Shown here one piece after another: positions 31,284 to 39,220 of a stretch of 64,000 nt of DNA. This stretch comes from Micromonospora kangleipakensis. Its GTDB lineage: Bacteria; Actinomycetota; Actinomycetes; Mycobacteriales; Micromonosporaceae. The translations under genes were made by a program, and so were the position numbers. Each line of letters begins with the position of its first letter. Position 1 is the stretch's first letter. The notes under the pieces are model-generated. The model saw only the letters and a list, made by a program, of their open reading frames with translations, ran no database searches and had not been told where the DNA came from. The DNA is taken from assembly GCF_004217615.1 (NCBI RefSeq), contig NZ_SHLD01000001.1, forward strand, positions 3,782,001 through 3,846,000. Direction: 5' to 3'.

Positions 31284-31351
31284 CCCGCCGGCCGCGCGAC
31301 GTCCGACCCACGGGCCGGGCCCGCGCCCGCCCCGGCGACCGGCCGGGCCGC

Positions 31352-32212
31352 TCAGCCGGCCAGGAAGTCGGCGAGCAGCGCGGCGAGCCGCTCCGGCGCC
31401 TCCTCGGCCAGGTGGTGCCCGCAGCCCACCGATGCGGCGCGGACGTCGTCGGCCCAGTCCCGCCAGATCGCCGCCGGGTCGCCGTAGAGGTCGACCATGT
31501 CGTCCCGCTCGGACCAGACGAACAGCACCGGGCAGCCGATCCGCCGGCCGGCCGTCCGGTCGGCGTCGTCCGCCGCCCGGTCCGGGCCCAGGCCGGCCCG
31601 GTAGTCCTCGCACATCGCGTGCACCGTGGCCGGGTCGTGGATGGCGCTGCGGTAGTCGGCGTACGCCTCCTCGCCCATCGCCTCCGGCGAGCCGCCGTAC
31701 CAGGCGTCCGGATCGGCGTTGATCACCCGCTCGGCCGGCTTGTCGAGCTGGCCGAGGAAGAACCAGTGCCACCAGCGGGCCGCGAACCGGGCGTCGCAGC
31801 GGGCCAGCGCCTCGCCGATCGGCACCCCGTCGAGCACCCCGAGCCGGCTCACCCGGGCCGGGTGGTCCAGCGCGGTCCGCATCGCCACGTACGCGCCCCG
31901 GTCGTGGCCCACGACCGCCGCCCGGTCGTGGCCGAGCGCGTCGAGCAGCCCCACCACGTCCGCGGCCATCGCCCGCTTGGCGTACGTGGTGTGCGCCGGG
32001 TCGCTCGGTGGCTTCGACGAGCCGCCGTAGCCCCGCAGGTCCGGGCAGATCACGGTGTGCCGCTCGGCCAGCAGCGGGGCTACCCGGTGCCAGGTGGCAT
32101 GGGTGCGCGGATGCCCGTGCAGCAGCACCACCGGCGGCCCCGACCCGCCGTGCCGGACCCGCAGCCGCACCGGGCCGACGTCGATCTCCTCGAGGGTGAA
32201 TCCGGCGAACAT
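31352..32212 (-). CDS. Alpha/beta hydrolase, fluoroacetate/haloacetate dehalogenase-like
   Basis: 286 aa. H-G-H-P-R-T is the oxyanion segment. V-G-H-D-R-G has aspartate as nucleophile, as in haloacetate dehalogenases and epoxide hydrolases. G-V-L-D-G-V-P carries the probable acid of the triad, and G-C-G-H-H-L-A-E-E the histidine. W-W-H-W-F-F-L-G-Q matches the tryptophan/histidine segment that binds halide in fluoroacetate dehalogenases. The substrate is not proven; a general dehalogenase/epoxide hydrolase label is safest. It is cytosolic, with no signal peptide. Confidence 0.8.
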   Translation of the reverse strand: MFAGFTLEEIDVGPVRLRVRHGGSGPPVVLLHGHPRTHATWHRVAPLLAERHTVICPDLRGYGGSSKPPSDPAHTTYAKRAMAADVVGLLDALGHDRAAVVGHDRGAYVAMRTALDHPARVSRLGVLDGVPIGEALARCDARFAARWWHWFFLGQLDKPAERVINADPDAWYGGSPEAMGEEAYADYRSAIHDPATVHAMCEDYRAGLGPDRAADDADRTAGRRIGCPVLFVWSERDDMVDLYGDPAAIWRDWADDVRAASVGCGHHLAEEAPERLAALLADFLAG

Positions 32213-32249
32213 GGCCGCACCGGTGCCCGCGACCGGCCGGGCGGAAACC

Positions 32250-32792
32250 TCAGCCGAGCGCCGTCCAGGCGGCGATTCCGGCCAGCAGCAGCGCGCCGAG
32301 CATCGCCTGGAGCAGCAGCGGCGGACCGAGGTGGGACCAGACCGTCGCGGTACGCGGGGTGAGCAGCTGGCCGGTGGTCAGGTTGACGATCCGCTCGATC
32401 CGCGGCGGCAGCTCGGGGTCGCGTTGGGGGCGCAGGGTGAGCTGCACGTGGTCGGCGGGGTGCAGCGCGCTCTGCGGCAGGTGCCCGTGCAGCTCCACCT
32501 CCAGCAGCCGGTCCGCGCCGTCGCGCAGCCGCAGCGGGGTCACCAGGAACTCCGGCCCCTTCTTCAACTCCTTGAAGCTGCGCCGCGCGGCCCCGCCACC
32601 GCTGCTCAGCAGCGACCGCACCAGCAGCATCAGCAGCCCCATCACGCCCGCCGCGATGAGCACCGCGACCAGCACGGGCTGGCGCACCGGCACCTCGCGG
32701 GGGTAGCCCTCCAGCAACCGGACCACCCGCCCGGTGACGATCCGCTCCGTCGGCCGAACCACGCGTCGGATATGGAGGTCGGTATCCATCAT
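32250..32792 (-). CDS. Hypothetical two-helix membrane protein
   Basis: About 180 aa. Hydrophobic segments are at ~40-60 and near the C-terminus (~157-178), with a soluble region between (~70-150) that contains basic K-E-L-K-K-G-P-E-F and a beta-rich part. I do not recognise the family. Two adjacent ATGs (32792, 32789) follow G-T-G-G-T-G without a clear ribosome site. It is divergent from the Rv2629-like gene, with about 145 bases between. Confidence 0.6.
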   Translation of the reverse strand: MMDTDLHIRRVVRPTERIVTGRVVRLLEGYPREVPVRQPVLVAVLIAAGVMGLLMLLVRSLLSSGGGAARRSFKELKKGPEFLVTPLRLRDGADRLLEVELHGHLPQSALHPADHVQLTLRPQRDPELPPRIERIVNLTTGQLLTPRTATVWSHLGPPLLLQAMLGALLLAGIAAWTALG

Positions 32793-32937
32793 CACCACCG
32801 AGAGTCCCGTTTCGTTCACTGATGGTATCGGCTCCTCGGGTTGAACGACGTGAATGAACACCGGTCACGCGATGGCCGCCAGGTGACATCCGGGACGGCG
32901 CGGGTATGCGTGCGGCCGAGCTGGAAAGGGGTCGAGC

Positions 32938-34062
32938 ATGCAGCTGTCCTTCCTGCGTCCGCTCTACGACCGTCCCGGGCCGTGGTGCTCGGTCTATCTG
33001 GACGCCTCCCGGGACACCCACGACTCCCGTCCCGCGCTGGACCTGCGCTGGCGGGCCCTCAAGGGCCGACTGCTGGAGCAGGGCGCCGACCCGGCGAACA
33101 TCGACGCGGTCGAGCGGGTGGTCCGTGGGCACGACCCGATGGTGGGGGACTACGGTCTGGCCGTCTTCGCCACCGGCGGACGGGTGGTGCTCTCCGAGTA
33201 CCTCTCCGCGCCGCCGCTGCGGGACCTGGCCAGCTGGTCCATCCTCCCGCACACCATGCCGCTGGTCGCCCAGCGCGGCGAGCAGGTCGCCTGGGTGCGG
33301 GTGCTCGCGGACCGCAGCGGCGCGGACGCCATCGCGGTCAGCGCCGGCGGGGTGCCCCGAAAGGCGCACGTCAAGGGTCGGGAGAGCTACCAACTGCGCC
33401 GGGTCAATCCCGGCGGCTGGTCCCAGTCCCGCTACCAGCGGGCGGCGATGGAGGCCTGGCACCACAACGCCGGCGACGCCGCCGCGGCCACCGCCGAGCT
33501 GGCCGCGAAGGTGGGCGCCGACGTGGTGGTGGTCGCCGGCGACATCCGGGCCACCGGCATGATCGCCGCGCAGCTCCCGGAACGCTGGCAGGACGTGCTG
33601 GTCCGCACCGACGCCGGCTCGCGGACCGACGGCGCCGACCCGATGGCCATGGACGACCTCACCGTGCAGACCATCGCCGAGGTCGCCGACCAGCGGATCG
33701 CCACCGCGCTGGACCGGTTCGGCGTCCAGGAGGACGTCGGCGCGGGGCTGGAGGCGGTCGTCTCCGCGCTGCAACGCAACCAGGTCGACACGATGCTGAT
33801 CGTCGACGACGCCTCCGCCAACGGCAAGCTCTGGATCGGCCCGGAGCCGACGGAGATCGCCACCGACCCCGGGCAGCTGATGAACATGTCGGTGGCCGAC
33901 CCCCAGCGGGTCCGTGCCGACGCCGCCCTGCTCCGGGCGCTGGTCGGCACCGACGCCGAGCTGACCGTGCTGGCGCCGGAGGAGGCGCCCGAGCTCACCG
34001 AGGGCGTCGGCGCGGTGCTGCGCTACGTCGACGCCGGCACCCCCGGGCGGGGCAATGGCTGA
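32938..34062 (+). CDS. Rv2629/Balon-like eRF1-family ribosome hibernation factor
   Basis: 374 aa, close in length to mycobacterial Rv2629. The domain order fits the bacterial eRF1-like (baeRF/Vms1) family: an N-terminal domain with W-C-S-V-Y-L-D-A-S-R-D, a central RNase-H-like/eRF1 domain 2 (V-V-V-V-A-G-D-I-R-A near residue 200), and a C-terminal L7Ae/pelota-like domain (V-D-T-M-L-I-V-D-D-A). No G-G-Q motif is visible, so it would not hydrolyse peptidyl-tRNA. Balon-type members bind the ribosomal A site in resting cells. The next gene starts eight bases before its stop. Confidence 0.75.
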   Translation: MQLSFLRPLYDRPGPWCSVYLDASRDTHDSRPALDLRWRALKGRLLEQGADPANIDAVERVVRGHDPMVGDYGLAVFATGGRVVLSEYLSAPPLRDLASWSILPHTMPLVAQRGEQVAWVRVLADRSGADAIAVSAGGVPRKAHVKGRESYQLRRVNPGGWSQSRYQRAAMEAWHHNAGDAAAATAELAAKVGADVVVVAGDIRATGMIAAQLPERWQDVLVRTDAGSRTDGADPMAMDDLTVQTIAEVADQRIATALDRFGVQEDVGAGLEAVVSALQRNQVDTMLIVDDASANGKLWIGPEPTEIATDPGQLMNMSVADPQRVRADAALLRALVGTDAELTVLAPEEAPELTEGVGAVLRYVDAGTPGRGNG

Positions 34063-35818
34063 TCGGACGGTCGCAGACCTGGTGGTGGAGCGGCTGCGCG
34101 CCTGGCGGGTGCCCCGGGCCTTCGGCTACCCCGGGGAGGCGATCGCCCCCCTGGTGGGCGCGCTGGACCGCGCCGGCGGGGACCCGCAGTTCATTCCGGC
34201 CCGGCACGAGGAGACCGCCGCCTTCATGGCGACCGGCCACGCCAAGTTCACCGGCGAGATCGGGGTCTGCCTGGCCACCCAGGGGCCGAGCGCCGTGCAC
34301 CTGCTCAACGGCCTCTACGACGCCAAGCTGGACAGCAAGCCGGTGGTGGCGATCGTGGGCGAGGACGTCACCGGTCCGCTCGGCGGCGCGCACGAGGAGA
34401 TCGGGCTGAGCCGGCTCTTCGGCGACGTCTGCAACCAGTTCGTCCGGTACGGGCGGGTGGCCGAGCAGGTGCCCGCCCTGCTCGACCAGGCGTTCCGTAC
34501 CGCCGCCGCCACCCGCAGCCCGACGTGCGTGGTGCTGCCGCGCGCGTTGCAGGAAGCCGTGGTGCCGGACCTGCTGCCGCAGACCGCGGGGGTGCTGACC
34601 GCGACCCCGGGTGAGCCGCTGGCCCGGGTGCTGCCGCACGACGCCGACCTGGACGCCGCCGCGTCGCTGCTCGCCGGCGGCCAGCGGGTGGCGATCCTGG
34701 TCGGCCAGGGCGGGCACGGCACCGCCGACCAGATCGTGGCGCTGGCCAACCGGCTCGGCGCCGGGGTGGCCACCTCGCTGCTCGGCAAGCCGGTGCTGGA
34801 CGAGCGGCTGCCGTTCCACACCGGGGTGCTCGGCGAGGTCGGCACCACGGCCGCCGCCCAGCTGATGGGGGGCTGCGACACCCTGCTGCTGGTCGGCACG
34901 AACGACCCGTGGACGGACTACTTCCCGATGCCGGGACAGGTGCGGACCATCCAGATCGACATCGACGGACGGCGGATCGGCACCCGGTACCCGGTGGACG
35001 TCCCGCTGGTCGGCGACGCCGCGGACACCCTGGCCGCGCTGCTGGGCCGGGTCACCGACCGGCCCAACCAGCAGTGGCGGGGTGTCGTCGAGAGCTCGGT
35101 GGACCGCTGGCGGCAGGCCGCGGCCGACCGGGCCGCCGCCCCGGCCGAGCCGGTCAACCCGCAGCTGGTGCTCCACGAGCTCTCCGCCCGGGTGCCCCGG
35201 GACGGCTCGGTCGCGGTCGACGTCGGGTCGGTCCTCTACTGGTACGCCCGGCACCTGGAGCTGCCCCCGGGCGTCCGCGCGCAGCTCTGCGGGACGCTCG
35301 GCTCGATGGGCTGCGCCCTGCCGTACGCGGTCGCCGCCAAGCTGGCCCGCCCGGACGAGCCGGTGCTCGCCCTGCTCGGCGACGGCGCGATGCAGCTCAA
35401 CGGACTGGCCGAGCTGATCACCGTGGCGCACCACTGGCGGGAGTGGCGGGACCCGCGGCTGGTGATCCTGGTGCTGAACAACCGGGACCGCTCGGGGATG
35501 GGCGGCGGCCGGCGGCCGACCGGCGAGCTGGGTGACCGGCGACCGGACGTGCCGTACGCCGGTTGGGCCCGGCTGCTCGGCCTGCACGGTGTCCGGGTCG
35601 ACCGGCCGGAGCTGGTCGGCCCGGCCTGGGACGAGGTGCTCGCGGCGGACCGGCCCAGCGTGCTGGAGGCGGTGGTCGACCCGGCCGTGCCGCTGAACCC
35701 GCCGGAGCCGGCGCTGGCCGACCTGCGCGGGGTATTCGCCGACGGCGACGCCGCCCGGCGGGTCCGCGAGCGGATGCTCGAGGCCCAGGTGAGCGTGGAG
35801 GCCGAGGACCTCGTTTAG
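34055..35818 (+). CDS. ThDP-dependent enzyme, pyruvate oxidase/acetolactate synthase family
   Basis: 587 aa. The N-terminal pyrimidine-binding domain has R-H-E-E-T-A-A (catalytic Glu). A central Rossmann-like domain contains V-G-Q-G-G-H-G. The C-terminal pyrophosphate-binding domain has L-L-G-D-G-A-M with N-N about 30 residues later (the G-D-G-x(25-30)-N thiamine motif). PoxB-type actinobacterial 'thiamine pyrophosphate-requiring' proteins look like this; the substrate is probably pyruvate, but this is not proven. Translation is coupled to the hibernation-factor gene by an 8-base overlap. Confidence 0.88.
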   Translation: MADRTVADLVVERLRAWRVPRAFGYPGEAIAPLVGALDRAGGDPQFIPARHEETAAFMATGHAKFTGEIGVCLATQGPSAVHLLNGLYDAKLDSKPVVAIVGEDVTGPLGGAHEEIGLSRLFGDVCNQFVRYGRVAEQVPALLDQAFRTAAATRSPTCVVLPRALQEAVVPDLLPQTAGVLTATPGEPLARVLPHDADLDAAASLLAGGQRVAILVGQGGHGTADQIVALANRLGAGVATSLLGKPVLDERLPFHTGVLGEVGTTAAAQLMGGCDTLLLVGTNDPWTDYFPMPGQVRTIQIDIDGRRIGTRYPVDVPLVGDAADTLAALLGRVTDRPNQQWRGVVESSVDRWRQAAADRAAAPAEPVNPQLVLHELSARVPRDGSVAVDVGSVLYWYARHLELPPGVRAQLCGTLGSMGCALPYAVAAKLARPDEPVLALLGDGAMQLNGLAELITVAHHWREWRDPRLVILVLNNRDRSGMGGGRRPTGELGDRRPDVPYAGWARLLGLHGVRVDRPELVGPAWDEVLAADRPSVLEAVVDPAVPLNPPEPALADLRGVFADGDAARRVRERMLEAQVSVEAEDLV

Positions 35819-35870
35819 CGGGTCCTGGTCGGGGCACCTTCCGGGCGATCTCCACCGCCCGGGAGGCCGC

Positions 35871-36971
35871 ATGTCCATCGTCCCCGACCGCCGCTACGGT
35901 CCCGCCCCGCTGCCGGGGTCGCGCGGGCCGGTCTCCGCCGCGTTGCTGGCGGCGCTGCGGCAGCCGCCGCACGACCTGCCGGCCGGCCTCGGCGTCGACC
36001 TCGGCGTCGCGGGCGACCCGATCGCCGACGAGGACCTGCAGCTGACTCTCTTCCTCTGCTACGAGCTGCACTACCGGGGCTGGCGGGACGTCGACGAGGA
36101 GTGGGAGTGGCAGCCCTCGCTGCTGGCCCTGCGGGCCCGCGCGGAGCGGCCCTTCGAGGCGGCGCTGCGTCGGCTGGTCGGGCCGCTGCCGGCTGGGCTG
36201 TCGGGCGGCGTGCCGCAGGCCCTGGCGGAGCTGGTGGCCGCCGCCGACGGTCCGTCGCTCGCCGCCGCGCTCCAGCGCCGGGCGAGCCTGGCGCAGTTCC
36301 GTGAATTTGTCGCCCACCGGTCGGTCTACCACCTGCGGGAGGCCGATCCGCACAGCTGGGGGCTGCCCCGGCTCGGCGGCCGGGCCAAGGCCGCGCTGGT
36401 GGAGATCCAGATGGACGAGTACGGCAACGGCCGGCTGGACCGGATGCACGCCGAGCTGTTCCGGCGCACCATGGACCGCCTCGGCCTCGACTCCGGGTAC
36501 GCCGCCCACCTGGACCGGGTCCCGGCGGTGACCCTGGCGACGAACAACCTGATCTCGCTGTTCGGTCTGCACCGGCGGCTGCGCGGCGCCCTCCTCGGAC
36601 ATCTGGCCGCGCTGGAGATGACCTCCTCGCTGCCTAACCGCCGGTACGGCAACGGACTGCGCCGGCTGGGCCTGGACGAGGTGGCCACCCACTTCTACGA
36701 CGAGCACGTCGAGGCGGACGCGGTGCACGAGCAGATCGCCGCGCACGACCTGTGCGGCGGCCTGGTCGCCGCCGAGCCGGCCCTCGCCGCCGACGTGCTC
36801 TTCGGCGCCGCCGCCGCGCTCGCCCTGGACCGCCGCTTCGCCACCCACCTGCTGCACGCCTGGGCCGCCAGTGCCTCCTCCCTCCGCCCCGCCGCGCCGT
36901 CCCCGTCCCTCCCCGCCCCGCCCGGCCCCGCCGCCGACCGCCCCCGCACCGACCTGCCCGCCGTCGCCTGA
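35871..36971 (+). CDS. Iron-containing redox enzyme, heme-oxygenase-like fold
   Basis: 366 aa, nearly all helical. Putative metal-ligand segments are E-Y-G-N-G-R-L-D-R-M-H and Y-D-E-H-V-E-A-D-A-V-H, giving the E/H pattern of HO-like diiron oxidases/oxygenases (Haem_oxygenas_2 type). The C-terminus has a Pro/Ala-rich tail. It starts 52 bases after the ThDP enzyme and could be co-transcribed with it. A CDGSH Fe-S protein lies convergently downstream, a pairing seen elsewhere in actinobacteria (from memory). The substrate is unknown. Confidence 0.8.
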   Translation: MSIVPDRRYGPAPLPGSRGPVSAALLAALRQPPHDLPAGLGVDLGVAGDPIADEDLQLTLFLCYELHYRGWRDVDEEWEWQPSLLALRARAERPFEAALRRLVGPLPAGLSGGVPQALAELVAAADGPSLAAALQRRASLAQFREFVAHRSVYHLREADPHSWGLPRLGGRAKAALVEIQMDEYGNGRLDRMHAELFRRTMDRLGLDSGYAAHLDRVPAVTLATNNLISLFGLHRRLRGALLGHLAALEMTSSLPNRRYGNGLRRLGLDEVATHFYDEHVEADAVHEQIAAHDLCGGLVAAEPALAADVLFGAAAALALDRRFATHLLHAWAASASSLRPAAPSPSLPAPPGPAADRPRTDLPAVA

Positions 36972-36995
36972 CACCCCGCCCGACCCCGCCCGACT

Positions 36996-37069
36996 CGCGA
37001 ATCTTGCGCTTCGGGCCCGCTCCGCGCGGCCTTTGCCCGCTTCGCCCGAGTACCAAGTGCAAGATCGCG
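36996..37069. repeat. Long inverted repeat, copy 2 (imperfect arms, 43-nt spacer)
   Basis: Arms 36996-37011 and 37055-37069 share the ATCTTGC-CTT / AAGTGCAAGAT core with copy 1 at 21190-21264. They differ from perfect pairing by one extra A and one G:T pair. The spacer is 43 bases, the same as copy 1 but different in sequence. It lies between convergent genes (iron enzyme and CDGSH protein), so it may serve as a bidirectional terminator. Confidence 0.7.
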
Positions 37070-37088
37070 GGGGTGGGGTGGGGTGGGG

Positions 37089-37316
37089 TCAGGGTTCGCG
37101 GTGGGTGGGGGCGCGGAAGTTGATCATCTTGTGGGTGCCGTCGCAGAAGGGCTTGCGGGCGGACTTGCCGCAGCGGCAGAGGGCGACCGTGCCGGGGCGC
37201 GACTCGATCGTCTGCCCGTCGGGCGTGACGAGGGCGAAGTCGCCGCGGACCAGCAGCGGACCGTCCTGGTAGGGGGTGATGGTCGCCGCCGCGTCGCTCG
37301 CCTCGTCCTCGCGCAT
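37089..37316 (-). CDS. CDGSH iron-sulfur domain protein
   Basis: 75 aa. The cluster motif is complete: C-R-C-G-K-S-A-R-K-P-F-C-D-G-T-H, i.e. three cysteines and one histidine binding a [2Fe-2S] cluster as in mitoNEET-type proteins. ATG 37316 is used; longer in-frame starts upstream give GC-rich filler. It converges with the HO-like iron enzyme, which could use it as an electron or cluster donor (inference). Confidence 0.9.
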   Translation of the reverse strand: MREDEASDAAATITPYQDGPLLVRGDFALVTPDGQTIESRPGTVALCRCGKSARKPFCDGTHKMINFRAPTHREP

Positions 37317-37515
37317 GGCCGGAGAAGTGCCCTCCCGGGTGTCGCCGAAACCCCGCCCAGCAGGGGTTTCCGCCCCCGGACGCGGAACCCGGCGACACGT
37401 CGCGGCTGGGTCCGGTGCGTCGGGACCACCCCTCCGCCGCGCACCCGAGGATTGATCCTTCCCGTGGAGGGATGCCCCGTTTAGACCGCATAGGGACGGG
37501 AAGCCGGGCCGGGTG

Positions 37516-38955
37516 GTGAGCGAACGAGGCAAGGTGGGGCCGGTGCCGAAGGTGCCGGTGGGGCTCACGGCTGAGGGCGCCGGACTGGCCGGCGACCGGG
37601 TCGTGGCGGCGGGCAGCACCGCCCGGGTCCTGGTCGCGGCGACCGCCCGGGCACTGAGCGGCACCGACTGCGGCGACCTCGGCCACCCCACCCCGCTGTC
37701 CCGCTTCACCGGCGCCCCGGAGCCGGTCCGCCGGGCCGCGGCGAACCGGGCCGCCGGCCGGGTCGCCCTCACCCCCGCCCAGGCCGCCGAGGTCGACGCC
37801 GAGCGGGTGGCGCGCTGGATCGTCGACCAGTACCCGCGGCGCCGCTACCCCGGGCTGGTGCTCGGCTCGGCGCACGGCTCCGCCGCGCACCTGGCGGTGG
37901 CGCTGGGCGTGCCCTGGCTGCCGGCCGCCTTCGAGCTGACCGCCCACTGGACCCGTGGCGCGGTGGACCGGCCGCGCGCCGCCCTCGACCACGGCGCCGC
38001 GTTCGCCGCCCGCCTGCTCGCCGGCAACTCCGACGTGCACGTCCGGCAGATCCACTGCCCCGCCAGCCGGGGCGCCCTCGCCGGCGCCACCGTGGCCCTC
38101 GCGGTGCGCTGGCGGCGCCTGCCGGCGGCGTACACGCTGTTCCTGGCCGATCGGCTCGAACCCGGCGCGGCGGTGCTGCTGCTGCGCGACGCCCGGACCT
38201 GGCCGGTGCTCGACGAGGGCCGGGGCCACAGCTTCCAGGTCGGCTCCCCGGCCAGCGGCCTCGAACCGGTGGACTTCCACCCGGACGCGCACGCGCTGCG
38301 CCAGGTGCTCCGCTCCGCCGGCGGCGACGGGGCGCACTGGGAGCCGCCGGAGGTCTCCGCCCCGCAGGGCCACGCCGAGCACGGCGTGGAGTCCGGTTTC
38401 GAACTCAGCGCCCGGGACTGGACCGGTCGGCACGGCCATCCGCTGCACCAGGTGCTCTTCCCGCAGCCGGACGCGCTCAGCGCCGCCACGGCCGACCTGT
38501 ACCGGCGCTGGCTGCGGCGGTCCGGCAAGACCGGCGACCGGCTGGTGGTGGAGTGCGGGCGGCTGCTCGACCCGTGGCAGGTGGTCCGGGCCGGGATGGT
38601 GCCGTACTGGTGCGAGAACGCGACCCGGCGCCGGGTGGAGGGGGTGGAGTGGTGGCTCGCCGGCAGCGAGCCGTTCAGCTCGGTGGACGTGCTGCCCGAG
38701 CCGCCGGGCGTCCGGTCGCCGGCGCTGGCCGGCCTGCCGCAGTGGCTGGCGGTGGCCGCGTTCGGGCGGCGGCGGCGGTCGCTGGACCGGGGCTCCGCGC
38801 GGGGCTACCCGGTCTCCTCGGTGCCGACCCGGCGTGCCACAGAGGTGTTGCGCAACCAGCCGTACGACCTGCCCGTCCCGCCGCCGCTGCGCGTCGCCGA
38901 GGCGGTGGACGTGCTCCGGGACACCGGCGCCCACCAGGGGTTACTGGTCTCCTGA
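37516..38955 (+). CDS. Hypothetical protein, ~480 aa
   Basis: I do not recognise this family. It is soluble, with no signal peptide or membrane segment. Notable parts are L-V-L-G-S-A-H-G-S-A-A-H-L (residues ~115-128), two tryptophan-rich stretches (T-A-H-W-T-R-G and V-E-W-W-L-A-G-S) and a histidine-rich middle (G-R-H-G-H-P-L-H-Q). The start is uncertain: GTG 37513, 37516, 37534 and 37543 are all in frame. It is divergent from the CDGSH gene and ends 265 bases before the sigma factor gene. Confidence 0.65.
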   Translation: MSERGKVGPVPKVPVGLTAEGAGLAGDRVVAAGSTARVLVAATARALSGTDCGDLGHPTPLSRFTGAPEPVRRAAANRAAGRVALTPAQAAEVDAERVARWIVDQYPRRRYPGLVLGSAHGSAAHLAVALGVPWLPAAFELTAHWTRGAVDRPRAALDHGAAFAARLLAGNSDVHVRQIHCPASRGALAGATVALAVRWRRLPAAYTLFLADRLEPGAAVLLLRDARTWPVLDEGRGHSFQVGSPASGLEPVDFHPDAHALRQVLRSAGGDGAHWEPPEVSAPQGHAEHGVESGFELSARDWTGRHGHPLHQVLFPQPDALSAATADLYRRWLRRSGKTGDRLVVECGRLLDPWQVVRAGMVPYWCENATRRRVEGVEWWLAGSEPFSSVDVLPEPPGVRSPALAGLPQWLAVAAFGRRRRSLDRGSARGYPVSSVPTRRATEVLRNQPYDLPVPPPLRVAEAVDVLRDTGAHQGLLVS

Positions 38956-39220
38956 CCGGATTTGAGCGGGGGCCGGCGGACCGGTCCACGCCGGCCGGCA
39001 CCAACCCCGGCGAAACATCCTCGCGAACTCGCGGTCCGTGATTGAGTACCTACGGAGCGGGAACACCGCTCGCTGCGACGGCACGATGACGCCGTGTGGC
39101 GGGCTGTCGTCGCTCCTGGCGTGCCAGTCACGTAACCCACTTCCGGCCCGGTGCGTGGCCCGACCACGCGCATGACCGGTTTCCCAATCCGGGCGGGGGA
39201 CCTTCCTGAGGGAGGCGCGG

